From an uncultured Bacteroidales bacterium (GTDB lineage: Bacteria; Bacteroidota; Bacteroidia; Bacteroidales; P3): a DNA stretch of 49,945 bases. The position numbers were made by a program, and so were the translations under genes. Shown one piece after another: positions 27,318-36,406 of this stretch. The first letter of the stretch is position 1, and each line of letters starts with the position of its first letter. The stretch spans positions 1 through 49,945 of the forward strand of contig CAJONE010000010.1 of the NCBI GenBank assembly GCA_905235855.1. The letters run 5' to 3'. The notes under the pieces are model-generated. The model did not search any database and had not been told where the DNA came from. It saw only the letters and a list, made by a program, of their open reading frames with translations.

Positions 27318-28670
27318 TTGTCAAAACGTACTTTATCATATAAAGTATTCTGTGATTGGGTAACAATTCTGAACAGATTTTACTATCCGGATCACGATTA
27401 CAGCTGGATGGAGCGCATACCAGCCGACGGCAACCCCGTGGTGATGGTGGGAAACCACCAAAACTGCATGATGGATCCACTTAACGTTGAAGTGGCACTG
27501 CGCGACCGAAAGGCCTACTGTCTGGTTCGCGGCGATATATTCAGGGTGAACCGATACTTTACGAAGTTCCTTCACTGGTTAGGGCTTTTGCCTGTAAACC
27601 GGTTAAACTTCGAAGGCCTGCAGGGAACTGGCAACGCACGCGAAGCCAACAAATCAACATTCAAGGACGCCCGCAAATGGCTGATACAAGGCAACACACT
27701 GATACTCTTCCCCGAAGCAGGACATCAAGACAAACGATGGCTGGGTTACTTCTCGCTGGGCTATCTGACACTTGCGTTCGAGGCTGCGGAGGAGGCTGGT
27801 TTTGAGAAAGAGGTCTACATTATGCCGTTTGCTCATCACTACGGCAACTATTTCCATGCCCGATATGGATTTGGGCTAAAATTTGGAGAAGTGATAGCAC
27901 TGTCGCCCTACTATGAGCAATACCGCAGCAAGCCGCGCACAACAATGCGCGAGGTGAACGCCCTGGTGGAGAAACAGATTGGCGAATTGATGCTCAACAT
28001 ACGCGACCTTGACCACTACGCGGCCATCGACGCACTGCGCAACAACGAGGCTGGGAAACAATTTGCCGTCGCCCACGGCTACAACCTAAATCACATAGCC
28101 GAGAAATGGGAGTCGGACAAGCGCTTTGTGGCAGCACTGCCGAAAGAGAGTGCCGTGCTTGACGAACTGGAAGCAATAGAGCGCGAAGCGTTCGAATGCG
28201 GTATGCGCGACTGGGTACTTGCCGACCGTCCGTCGTCAGGCAATCTTGCTCTGCGCACACTGATTCTGTTACTCGGTGCGCCAATTGCCGCCGCCTGCCT
28301 GCCCGCATGGCCGGTGTTGCTGGTGCCGCGGCTTATGTTCGGCAAGAAAATCAACGGAGCGGTAGACAACATGTTTCGCAGCACTTGGAACTTTGGTTTT
28401 GCCGCCTTGGTAACGATGCCACTGCTATGGGTACTGACAAGCGTGGTGCTGGTCATCATAAAATGGTGGGTAGGATTAGCCTATTTCGCCATTTTCCCAC
28501 TAATGGTATGGTATCTGGTGGGCTACACGAAACTTTGTCGCAAGGCCAGCGGCGTTCGCCGCTATGTGGCACTCGGCCAAAAAGCGAAAGAGCTTTCGAT
28601 AAAACGAGACAAGGCCATTGCTGAAATCAAAAGACAGCTATCGTCAAGCGAAACAGAGAAAATAGCATAA
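27318..28670 (+). CDS. PlsC-type acyltransferase with C-terminal membrane helices
   Basis: A 450-residue protein. Residues 1-220 form a lysophospholipid acyltransferase domain: the NHQNCMMDPL motif is the family's catalytic His/Asp block, followed by FPEAGHQDKRW and PFAHHYGN. Residues about 315-400 hold two or three membrane helices. The start is TTG 27318, judged from the upstream promoter; the next ATG (27408) is already too close to the motif. The gene heads the synthase cluster, and an acyltransferase that moves the finished chain to a lipid is expected there. Confidence 0.85.
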   Translation: MSKRTLSYKVFCDWVTILNRFYYPDHDYSWMERIPADGNPVVMVGNHQNCMMDPLNVEVALRDRKAYCLVRGDIFRVNRYFTKFLHWLGLLPVNRLNFEGLQGTGNAREANKSTFKDARKWLIQGNTLILFPEAGHQDKRWLGYFSLGYLTLAFEAAEEAGFEKEVYIMPFAHHYGNYFHARYGFGLKFGEVIALSPYYEQYRSKPRTTMREVNALVEKQIGELMLNIRDLDHYAAIDALRNNEAGKQFAVAHGYNLNHIAEKWESDKRFVAALPKESAVLDELEAIEREAFECGMRDWVLADRPSSGNLALRTLILLLGAPIAAACLPAWPVLLVPRLMFGKKINGAVDNMFRSTWNFGFAALVTMPLLWVLTSVVLVIIKWWVGLAYFAIFPLMVWYLVGYTKLCRKASGVRRYVALGQKAKELSIKRDKAIAEIKRQLSSSETEKIA

Positions 28671-28697
28671 GAGAAATACATCAACAGTATCAAGACT

Positions 28698-29936
28698 ATG
28701 GAAAACAAGGAAAGAAGAGTCGTTATCACAGGCATGGGCATCTGGTCGTGTCTGGGTACGACACTCGACGAAGTAAGGGATTCGCTCTACCACGGATATT
28801 CCGGCATAATCTTTGCGCCGGAACGCAAGGAGATGGGATTCGAGTCGGGTCTCACCGCATACGTGAAACAGCCTGAACTGAAAGGTCTGGTCGACCGCGC
28901 ACACCGTGTATTTATGCCCGAGGAGGCGCAATACGCCTACATGGCCACCGTAGACGCCATGAAAATGGCCAAACTGGACGAGGAGTATATGGAGAAACAT
29001 GATGTGGGACTGCTCTACGGCAACGACAGTTCGGCCGATGCGGTGGTGAAAAGCGTCGACACCATGCGAAACAAGAAAAGCACTCATCTGGTCGGGTCGG
29101 GAGCAATATTCCAGTCGATGAACTCGACCGTTACAATGAACCTGGGCTGCTTGTTCAAACTGCGCGGTATCAACATGACGGTGAGTGCGGCCTGCGCGAG
29201 CGGCTCGCATGCAATCGGACTTGGTAGCCTGCTGATTAAATGGGGATTGCAGGACTGCATTGTGTGCGGCGGAGCCCAAGAGGTGAACCCCTATTCGATA
29301 GGCAGTTTTGATGGCATCGGAGCATTTTCGAAACGCGAAAACGAGCCAGCGAAAGCATCGCGTCCGTTTGACGCGCAACGCGACGGACTGGTGCCCGGAG
29401 GCGGAGCGGCCACAGTGATTATAGAGAGCTACGATTCGGCTATGCGACGCGGGGCTCCGATTATAGCGGAGGTGATGGGCTACGGATTTTCGTCGAACGG
29501 CGACCATATCTCGTCTCCAAACGTTGACGGACCGCGAAAATCGCTCCTAATGGCATTAGAGCAGAGTGGCGTCTCAAAGGACATGATAGGCTACATCAAC
29601 GCACATGCCACCTCGACCCACGTGGGCGACACTAACGAGGCAAAAGCAATCTACTCGGTGTTCGGCAACAATATGCCCCCGGTGACATCGACCAAAGGCC
29701 AGACAGGACATGAGATGTGGATGGCCGGCGCAAGCGAGGTAATCTACTCAATCCTGATGATGAAAAACCATTTTATCGCTGCCAACCTTAACTATGAATA
29801 TGGCGACGAAGACACCGGAAAACTCAACATACCGGCCTACAGGCTCGACGACCACCCGTTCGACATATTCCTGTCGAACAGTTTCGGTTTCGGCGGCACC
29901 AATTCAACCCTGGTGATAAAAGACTGGAAAGAATAA
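28698..29936 (+). CDS. FabF-like beta-ketoacyl-ACP synthase
   Basis: A 412-residue condensing enzyme. Catalytic triad C166 (SAACASGSHA), H303 (INAHATSTHVGD) and H338 (KGQTGHEMWMAG) is intact. Compared with housekeeping FabF, the His303 segment reads HATST rather than HGTST, and residues 25-60 carry a distinct insertion (ERKEMGFESGL), as in the KS subfamily found in aryl polyene and flexirubin clusters. It is followed by a dedicated ACP 81 bp downstream. It probably elongates a special acyl chain. Confidence 0.88.
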   Translation: MENKERRVVITGMGIWSCLGTTLDEVRDSLYHGYSGIIFAPERKEMGFESGLTAYVKQPELKGLVDRAHRVFMPEEAQYAYMATVDAMKMAKLDEEYMEKHDVGLLYGNDSSADAVVKSVDTMRNKKSTHLVGSGAIFQSMNSTVTMNLGCLFKLRGINMTVSAACASGSHAIGLGSLLIKWGLQDCIVCGGAQEVNPYSIGSFDGIGAFSKRENEPAKASRPFDAQRDGLVPGGGAATVIIESYDSAMRRGAPIIAEVMGYGFSSNGDHISSPNVDGPRKSLLMALEQSGVSKDMIGYINAHATSTHVGDTNEAKAIYSVFGNNMPPVTSTKGQTGHEMWMAGASEVIYSILMMKNHFIAANLNYEYGDEDTGKLNIPAYRLDDHPFDIFLSNSFGFGGTNSTLVIKDWKE

Positions 29937-30017
29937 GTTCTGAATCCAGATACATTTTCAGTATACGCGGACAAACGTGTCCGCATTCGAATAAAACAAC
30001 TAATCAGAAAAAATACA

Positions 30018-30257
30018 ATGGAAAAAAACGAAATGATCAAGAAAATGGTGTCAATACTGGCATCAGAATTTGAAATCGAAGAAGAGAAAATAACCCCCGA
30101 AGCCGACATCAAGGAGACCATGCACCTCGACAGCTTAAGCCTTGTGGATATGGTTGGATTGGTTGAAGAGGAGTTCGGCGTGGAGATTAAAACAGCCGAC
30201 CTGCCTAAAATCAAGACCTTCGCCGACCTGTACGACTACGTATACAACAACCAGTAA
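30018..30257 (+). CDS. dedicated acyl carrier protein
   Basis: A 79-residue ACP with the phosphopantetheine site Ser39 in HLDSLSL and acidic helices (EEFGVEIKTADL). It differs from the housekeeping ACP in its HLDSL box and is placed between a KS and a dehydratase, so it likely carries the intermediates of this cluster only. Confidence 0.92.
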   Translation: MEKNEMIKKMVSILASEFEIEEEKITPEADIKETMHLDSLSLVDMVGLVEEEFGVEIKTADLPKIKTFADLYDYVYNNQ

Positions 30258-30314
30258 GAGAGCTGCGGCTACGTTTCTACAAGAAAACATTACAACATTA
30301 CAATAAGAAAATTC

Positions 30315-30725
30315 TTGTTAACCACAGACATAACAAGTCTCATTCCGCAACGGCCACCAATACTGATGGTAAGCCGCTTTGAATGTGGCGACGACGAGGC
30401 ATGCCGTTCCGAACTCGACATTGACGAAAGCAACATGTTTCTCGCAGAGGGGCAAGTTGCCGCCGAGGGTATTGTGGAGCATATAGCGCAAACCGCCGCC
30501 GCATATATCGGCTACCGGCGCAAGCAGGCAGGCGAAGATGTCAACCTCGGTTTTATAGGCGACATAAAACGCTGCTCGTTTGGCGACACAATGCCAACCG
30601 CCGGACAAACTGTGACGACGGAAATGCGCGTGGTGTCGCAAGTGGGTAATATCACCATGATTTCGGCCGAAAGCAAAGTGGACGGAGAGCTGGTGGCCAG
30701 TTGCCGCATGAAGCTGGCCAATTAA
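30315..30725 (+). CDS. hotdog-fold dehydratase-like protein (ApeP/FabZ-like)
   Basis: A 136-residue single hotdog domain. It starts with TTG 30315 (LTTDITSLIPQRPPILMV, the typical FabZ/ApeP lead QRPPxLMV) and contains the helix EGIVEHIAQTAAAYIGYRRK, the usual hotdog central helix with Glu/His catalytic candidates. It ends in a beta-sheet. In polyene clusters the similar ApeP and ApeI genes act as 3-hydroxyacyl-ACP dehydratases. The overlap with the next gene is small, which suggests a co-transcribed, tightly packed operon. Confidence 0.8.
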   Translation: MLTTDITSLIPQRPPILMVSRFECGDDEACRSELDIDESNMFLAEGQVAAEGIVEHIAQTAAAYIGYRRKQAGEDVNLGFIGDIKRCSFGDTMPTAGQTVTTEMRVVSQVGNITMISAESKVDGELVASCRMKLAN

Positions 30726-30739
30726 ATCCGACAAGCAAT

Positions 30740-31165
30740 ATGCGACTCACCTGCACCTACGAAAAAACCATACCGTTTCGCGACGTAGACCAACTGGGTG
30801 TATTGTGGCACGGGCACTATGTGGCCTATATGGAGGAGGCACGCGAAGCTTTTCTGACAAAATACGAGCTGCACAAAATCCAGCTCGGAGTGGGCAACTA
30901 CATTCTTCCAGTAACGCACGTGGACATACACTACAAAGGCGCATTTGCCTATGGTGATGAGGTCGTGATAGAGGTGGAATATCGTCCCTGCAAAAGGGCG
31001 CGTGTAGATCTGGCCTACCGTTTCTACCGCAAAAGCGAACGCTTTTTGATGACCGAAGCTCTCACGTCGCACCATTTCTTCAACCCCACAACAAAAGAGG
31101 TGGCATACAGCCGACCAAATTTCTACAAGGAGTGGCAAGAGAAATGGAATGTGTTTGACGAATAG
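30740..31165 (+). CDS. acyl-CoA/ACP thioesterase, 4HBT family
   Basis: A 141-residue hotdog thioesterase. The family pattern FRDVDQLGVLWHGHYVAYMEEAREAF contains Asp (DQ) and the WHGHY block of 4-hydroxybenzoyl-CoA thioesterases. I start it at ATG 30740, 14 nt after the previous stop; a longer in-frame start (30701) would overlap that gene by 25 nt. In aryl polyene clusters a 4HBT thioesterase usually releases or proofreads the chain. Confidence 0.85.
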   Translation: MRLTCTYEKTIPFRDVDQLGVLWHGHYVAYMEEAREAFLTKYELHKIQLGVGNYILPVTHVDIHYKGAFAYGDEVVIEVEYRPCKRARVDLAYRFYRKSERFLMTEALTSHHFFNPTTKEVAYSRPNFYKEWQEKWNVFDE

Positions 31166-31243
31166 AGCGAGAGGCCTACGTAGTCAACCCTATACAAAGG
31201 GTATGGGTAAAAATTATTCCCACACACACAAACACACGTCACA

Positions 31244-31585
31244 ATGAACGACAGCCTGTATACAATAGAATCGCAACACGACGGGACTTTTGAGGTACTT
31301 ATGCGCGACGAACACCCCGTGTATGCCGGGCATTTCCCGGGTCAGGCGATAACGCCGGGAGTGCTTACGCTCACAATGGTGCGCGAGTGTGCCGCACTGT
31401 CGGCTGGCCACAGACTGAAATACAAGGCAATCAAGAATTGCCGTTTCGTGGCGATGGTGCGTCCAGGCGAGCGGCTGACGCTCAACATAAGGCTCACGTC
31501 GACCGAAAACGGGGAACAGCTCACAGCCGACATAACCGACCACAACGGAAACGCACGCCTGCAACTTGATGCGATATGCGTTTAA
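31244..31585 (+). CDS. second FabZ-like hotdog protein
   Basis: A 113-residue hotdog with HPVYAGHFPGQAITPGVLTL, the FabZ/FabA active-site segment containing the catalytic His (YAGHFPG). A matching Glu in the helix after it is less clear (VRECAALSAG has Glu). Two dehydratase-type proteins in one cluster (this and 30315) are also seen in aryl polyene clusters, where they form a heterodimer; that is a possibility here. Confidence 0.82.
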   Translation: MNDSLYTIESQHDGTFEVLMRDEHPVYAGHFPGQAITPGVLTLTMVRECAALSAGHRLKYKAIKNCRFVAMVRPGERLTLNIRLTSTENGEQLTADITDHNGNARLQLDAICV

Positions 31586-31630
31586 CGACTGCGGCAACGG
31601 CAAATTCAGCAAACAATAACATATTCCGAC

Positions 31631-33106
31631 TTGTACGACACGATTATAATTGGAGGAGGCTATGGCGGCCTGACATGTGCTGTTGCTCTGGCCAAAGCGG
31701 GGCAGCGCGTGTGCGTGCTTGAGAAAGGGCGTGTGCTTGGTGGCGCATTCCAGACCTTCCGACGCAAGGGTGTCACACTCGACACCGGATTCCATCATAT
31801 CGGAGGCGTTGCCTCTGGCGAGATGATGCACCCAATGATGGAAACGTTCGGGCTGGCCGACCTGCCATGGGTAAGGCTCGACGAACAGTTTTTAACAGTA
31901 CATGCCGATGGAGAGGAATACCATTTGAGATGCGGCTACGAGAAATTTGCCCAAACTCTGGGCGACCGGTTTCCGGACGACCGCAAAGGAATTGACGAAC
32001 TTGTCGCAACAATGCGCGAGATAGCGCAAAACCTGTACCGCACAGTGGAACTGGGCAGCGGCTACGAAAACCGGCTAATGCAGGTTGCCGCCAAGGGCTG
32101 GATAGAAGAGCGCATTTCGAATCCCCGCCTGCGAAAACTGCTCTGCGCACAGGCTCTCACCACCGAGCTGACACCCGATTTGCCGCTCTACTCGTTCACC
32201 CAATCGCTCAACTCATTCGTGCAGCACACCTATCGCGTTGCGGGCGGAGGAGAGACCGTAATCGAACGGCTGCGTCAGAACATAGAAAGACTCGGCGGCG
32301 AAATCCGCACCGGATGCGAGGTAGTGGCGATGAGCGACAACGAGGAAGGGCAAATAACCGAAATTCGGTGTGCGGACGGCAGCAGCTATGCGGCACACAA
32401 TTATATAGCAACCATGCATCCCGCCGTTAGCGTAGGGATAATGCCTGAAAGCAAACGGATGCGTAGCATCTACCGGCGCCGGATAACGCAGATGGCAAAC
32501 TCGCGCGGCATATTCACCGTACAGCTGGCACTGAACCCAGACAAGGTAAGATACCGCAACCATATAATCAGCATACTCGGCTCACCCGACCCATGGAATG
32601 CCGACTACTCGCAGGGGTCGGATGTGAAAGACCTGCTAATACATTTCAACGTGCCACAAAACGAAAGCGAAACAAACGAAATTACGCACACAACAGGCAA
32701 TTTCGCAACAAACATAGACCTGCTCACGCCGATGGACAACAGCGCGGTGGAGCAGTGGGCCGACAGCCACGTGGGACACCGTCCCGACGGTTACAAAGCC
32801 TTCAAGGAGCAGAAAGCCCGCGAGTGTATCGAGCTGGCCGCAAAGCATATCCCCGAATTGAAGGAGAACATCGCAGCAGTCTACACCAGCACTCCCCTCA
32901 CCTATCGCGACTATACCGGCACCAAAGACGGCTCGGCATACGGCATACGGAAATCGGCATCGTTGTTTGCGGGAGGGATGTTGTCGCCCACAACCCCATT
33001 CAAGAACCTGTATCTGGCAGGGCAAAGCCTTATGCTGCACGGAATGCTTGGTGTTGGTATGACCAGCCTGCTGGTGACAAACATAATCAAGAACGCCGGC
33101 AACTGA
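31631..33106 (+). CDS. CrtI/RetSat-type FAD-dependent oxidoreductase
   Basis: A 491-residue flavoprotein. The N-terminal dinucleotide-binding motif IIIGGGYGGLTCAVALAKAG is followed by EKGRVLGGAFQTF and GVTLDTGFHHIGG, as in phytoene desaturase/retinol saturase proteins; the C-terminal FAD motif is NLYLAGQSLMLHGMLGV. It is TTG-initiated at 31631. It could desaturate or saturate conjugated double bonds in the chain made by this cluster. Typical aryl polyene clusters do not include such a gene. Confidence 0.85.
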   Translation: MYDTIIIGGGYGGLTCAVALAKAGQRVCVLEKGRVLGGAFQTFRRKGVTLDTGFHHIGGVASGEMMHPMMETFGLADLPWVRLDEQFLTVHADGEEYHLRCGYEKFAQTLGDRFPDDRKGIDELVATMREIAQNLYRTVELGSGYENRLMQVAAKGWIEERISNPRLRKLLCAQALTTELTPDLPLYSFTQSLNSFVQHTYRVAGGGETVIERLRQNIERLGGEIRTGCEVVAMSDNEEGQITEIRCADGSSYAAHNYIATMHPAVSVGIMPESKRMRSIYRRRITQMANSRGIFTVQLALNPDKVRYRNHIISILGSPDPWNADYSQGSDVKDLLIHFNVPQNESETNEITHTTGNFATNIDLLTPMDNSAVEQWADSHVGHRPDGYKAFKEQKARECIELAAKHIPELKENIAAVYTSTPLTYRDYTGTKDGSAYGIRKSASLFAGGMLSPTTPFKNLYLAGQSLMLHGMLGVGMTSLLVTNIIKNAGN

Positions 33107-33153
33107 AAAAAGCCGCAGAATCGACAAACAAAACCTTAACATCATATTTTATT

Positions 33154-33882
33154 ATGGAGAAATACGCCCTTATCACCGGAGCTTCGCGCGGAATAGGCCG
33201 CGCCATCGCACTGCATTTGGCCGCCGACGGCTACAACATCATAATAAACTTCCGTTCGGGGGCACAAGCCGCTGGTGAGGTGAAAAGCGCGGTCGAGGCC
33301 ACCGGGCGCAAAGCGGTGCTTATGCCTTTCGACGTGTGCGACGCACAAGCGGCAAACGACACGATATCGGAGTGGCTTGCCAACAACAAGGAGAACCCTG
33401 TCGAAGTACTGGTGAACAACGCAGGCATACGTCTTGACAGCGTGATGGCGATGATGGACACGGAGAGCTGGCACCGTGTGATCAACACAACGATGGACGG
33501 TTTCTTCAACGTAACACAACCCGTGCTGAAAAAGATGCAGCGCGCACGCTATGGGCGAATTATCAACATGGCCTCGGTGAGCGGACTTATGGGCATAGCC
33601 GGCCAAACAAACTATTCGGCAGCCAAGGCCGCCCTGATTGGAGCGACGAAAGCCTTGGCCAAAGAGGTGGCGCCGCGTGGGATAACCGTCAACGCGGTGG
33701 CGCCGGGTTTCATCGAAACCGACATGACCGAGGGTCTGAATCAGGAGGAGCTTTCAAAAACCATCCCAGCGGGACGCTTCGGCACCGCCGACGAGGTGGC
33801 AAACCTCGTGTCGTTTCTGGCCAGCCCGGGCGCAAGCTATATCACCGGCCAAGCAATAGCCATAAGCGGCGGACTATACTGA
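33154..33882 (+). CDS. fabG: 3-oxoacyl-ACP reductase (FabG-like SDR)
   Basis: A 242-residue SDR. The TGASRGIG nucleotide-binding motif is at 8-15, NNAG at 88-91, the catalytic Ser in MASVSG (about 141-143), and Y154/K158 in YSAAK. It ends in GQAIAISGGLY. I start it at ATG 33154; a longer in-frame stretch begins inside the preceding gene and is not real. It closes the cluster and completes the KS-KR-DH set on a dedicated ACP. Confidence 0.93.
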   Translation: MEKYALITGASRGIGRAIALHLAADGYNIIINFRSGAQAAGEVKSAVEATGRKAVLMPFDVCDAQAANDTISEWLANNKENPVEVLVNNAGIRLDSVMAMMDTESWHRVINTTMDGFFNVTQPVLKKMQRARYGRIINMASVSGLMGIAGQTNYSAAKAALIGATKALAKEVAPRGITVNAVAPGFIETDMTEGLNQEELSKTIPAGRFGTADEVANLVSFLASPGASYITGQAIAISGGLY

Positions 33883-33918
33883 TCCACTCTCTCATAGACC
33901 CGACAAAAGAAGGCGATA

Positions 33919-34959
33919 ATGCCCATCTTTCACGTACACCGCACAAAGATAGTGCTGCCCCTGCTTACATGGTTGGGGGTATTCCTTATGCCGCTGCTCA
34001 TCACCATGCTGGAAGGGCAACCAAAGCCATTCGACTGGTACGCGACTAACTTTTTCCTCACGCTCTCAATATGCGTGATTTACTACCTCAACTACTTCGT
34101 CTATGTGGAGAAGTATCTCAAACGGCAGAGAGTGGCCCGTTTCGCTCTGGCAAACCTGCTTACAGGCATTGCTCTGAGCATAGCCGACTACCTGATGGTG
34201 GGAGTATGGCTGCTGGGTGTAGACGAAAGCGTAAAAGAGAACATGCTGCTACGCAGCGGAATACTGTTTCTGGTGGTACTCTACGTTCTTTTCGCTTTGG
34301 CTGCCAGCCTGAGTGTGGCAATCCGAATGACCGAATATACCTACCTGTCGGGGCTCAAACTGGCTGAAGCACGCAAGATACAGGCCGAAACCGAACTTGC
34401 GAACCTCAAAAACCAGCTCAATCCGCATTTCCTATTCAACACCCTGAACAACATCTATGCGCTGGTCGACATCGACAAAGAACGGGCCAAGGATTCTGTA
34501 CACGACCTGAGCCACCTGCTAAGATACGTGATATACGACACATCGCCGCTCAAGGTTCCGCTGAGCGGCGAGCTGGCGTTTATACGCGAATACGTGCATA
34601 TCGAGCGGATACGGCTGGCCGAATGGTGCGACGTGCAGCTGCGACTGCCACCCGTAAGCGGTGAACATACGATAGCGCCGCTGCTGTTTCTCCCTCTTAT
34701 CGAAAACGCTTTCAAGCACGGCATAAGCTATTCGAAACCGTCGTTTATACACATCGACATAACGCTAAACGGCGACACAATCAGCTGCCATATACTCAAC
34801 AGCGACCATTCGAAAGCCAAAGAAGCCGGCATAGGGATTGTGAACACAACCCAACGGCTCAACCTGCTCTATCCCGGACGCTACACACTAAACCAAGGCC
34901 GGACGAGCGACAAAAACTACGAAACAACACTCACTGTGCGCCTTACGGAGGCCGAATAG
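33919..34959 (+). CDS. LytS-type sensor histidine kinase
   Basis: A 346-residue kinase of the His_kinase (LytS/YehU) type. Four membrane helices at about 11-31, 43-63, 72-99 and 110-135, then a coiled coil, and the phosphoacceptor H170 in NQLNPHFLFNTLNN. The ATPase part shows LPLIENAFKHGI (N box) and AGIGIVNTTQRL (G box). No extracellular sensor domain is seen, so it may sense a membrane or envelope signal. Its partner is encoded 68 bp downstream. Confidence 0.92.
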   Translation: MPIFHVHRTKIVLPLLTWLGVFLMPLLITMLEGQPKPFDWYATNFFLTLSICVIYYLNYFVYVEKYLKRQRVARFALANLLTGIALSIADYLMVGVWLLGVDESVKENMLLRSGILFLVVLYVLFALAASLSVAIRMTEYTYLSGLKLAEARKIQAETELANLKNQLNPHFLFNTLNNIYALVDIDKERAKDSVHDLSHLLRYVIYDTSPLKVPLSGELAFIREYVHIERIRLAEWCDVQLRLPPVSGEHTIAPLLFLPLIENAFKHGISYSKPSFIHIDITLNGDTISCHILNSDHSKAKEAGIGIVNTTQRLNLLYPGRYTLNQGRTSDKNYETTLTVRLTEAE

Positions 34960-35027
34960 ACTCTTCGGCGGCGAAAGTTTTACGGTCAGCGAAATAATTA
35001 GCCCCAGTGTATCGTTTTTTATAGAGT

Positions 35028-35768
35028 ATGACAATCACATGCTCAATCGTAGAAGACGAACCGCTCGCACTTCGTATGCTCGAATCATACGTGCGGCGGA
35101 CACCTCTGCTCGTTCTGCACAAAAGCTATCTTGATGCCGAACTGTTGCAGCACGACATTGAGCAAGGCGATGTGCCGATGTTGCTTTTCAGCGACATAAG
35201 AATGCCACAGATCAACGGCATCGAGCTGTCGAGGATGCTTCCGCCAACGACGAAAGTTATATTCACCACGGCCTATTCACGCTATGCACTTGACGGTTTC
35301 AAAGTAAACGCACTCGACTACCTGCTCAAACCCATAAGCTACGACGATTTTGCAGCTGCTACCGAAAAAGCTCGCATCTGGTTTGAGAAAGAAGAAAAGG
35401 CGAGTCAAGCCGACCGAATGCTCAACGAAGGACTCGCGACATCGCAAGTGCTGCAGCTGAAAGTGGAGCGTCAAACCGTAAACATACCTGTGGCCGACAT
35501 ATTACGCATCGAAGGCCTTGGCGACTATGTAAAGATAATACGCCGCGACGGAAGCAAGACACTTTCGCTTATGCGCATGAAAAACATACTCGACATGTTG
35601 CCGCAGGACCAGTTTTCGAGAGTGCACAAATCACATATCGTGCGGCTGTCGGAGGTGACAAGTTTCGACAAAAGCCACCTGACAATCGGCGGCGAGACCC
35701 TGCCGGTGACAAACAGCAACGCTTTGGTCAACCAAGAACATAACAAAACAAAAACTACACTAACATGA
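35028..35768 (+). CDS. LytTR-type response regulator
   Basis: A 246-residue regulator. The receiver domain has acidic pair E9/D10/E11, phosphorylation site D56 (FSDIRMP), T79/T80 and K101 (YLLKPIS). The C-terminal LytTR DNA-binding domain follows (QVLQLKVERQTVNIPVADIL, LPQDQFSRVHKSHIV). Its stop overlaps the ATG of lemA (ATGA), so regulator and lemA are translationally coupled, which is an unusual target arrangement. Confidence 0.93.
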   Translation: MTITCSIVEDEPLALRMLESYVRRTPLLVLHKSYLDAELLQHDIEQGDVPMLLFSDIRMPQINGIELSRMLPPTTKVIFTTAYSRYALDGFKVNALDYLLKPISYDDFAAATEKARIWFEKEEKASQADRMLNEGLATSQVLQLKVERQTVNIPVADILRIEGLGDYVKIIRRDGSKTLSLMRMKNILDMLPQDQFSRVHKSHIVRLSEVTSFDKSHLTIGGETLPVTNSNALVNQEHNKTKTTLT

Positions 35769-36361
35769 AAAAAATCTCCATTGTATTAATCATTGCCGCA
35801 GTGGTAGGGGTATGTATCATTTGGATAGTTGCGACATACAACAGGCTGGTGGCATGCGACGAGAGCGTGTCTCAGGCCTGGAGCCAGGTTGAAAACGTCT
35901 ACAAACGCCGTGCCGACCTGATACCACAACTCGTGGCCACCGTGCAAGAAGCGGCCAACTACGAAAAAGGCACACTGACCGAAATCATCGAAGCACGCGC
36001 CAAGGCCACATCAGTGCAGGTTGACGCAAACAACCTGAGCGAGGCAAATGTAGCTCAGTTCCAAAAGGCGCAGGATGCCCTGACCAGCGCATTGGGTCGC
36101 GGACTGAACGTGATTGTCGAGCGTTATCCCGAACTCTCGGCCACCAAGGGCTTCCAAGACCTGCAGGTGCAGCTCGAAGGAACCGAAAACCGCATAGCCA
36201 CCGAGCGAGCCAGATTCAACGACGCCGTGGCCAACTACAACAAAACAATACGCCGGTTCCCGAACAACATCATCGCCAGCATAAACGGATTCGAAAAGAA
36301 AGGCTATTTCAGCGCCCCCGAAGGGAGCGACGAGCCAGTCAAGGTAGAATTCGATTTCTAA
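35765..36361 (+). CDS. lemA: LemA family protein
   Basis: A 198-residue membrane-anchored protein: N-terminal helix (KISIVLIIAAVVGVCIIWIV), then a four-helix coiled-coil domain with the family pattern YNRLVACDESVSQAWSQVEN, KRRADLIPQLV and YPELSATKGFQDLQVQLEGT. LemA proteins have no proven molecular role; in Bacteroidetes they lie next to TPM-domain proteins, as here (45 bp). Confidence 0.93.
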   Translation: MKKISIVLIIAAVVGVCIIWIVATYNRLVACDESVSQAWSQVENVYKRRADLIPQLVATVQEAANYEKGTLTEIIEARAKATSVQVDANNLSEANVAQFQKAQDALTSALGRGLNVIVERYPELSATKGFQDLQVQLEGTENRIATERARFNDAVANYNKTIRRFPNNIIASINGFEKKGYFSAPEGSDEPVKVEFDF

Positions 36362-36406
36362 CCAAACAACCGTCACTGCAACACAATCGGACAAGAAACC
36401 GAAACC

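Noticed and set aside
32593-33153. N-terminal extension of FabG
   Set aside because: It lies inside the oxidoreductase gene in another frame; FabG proper begins at ATG 33154.
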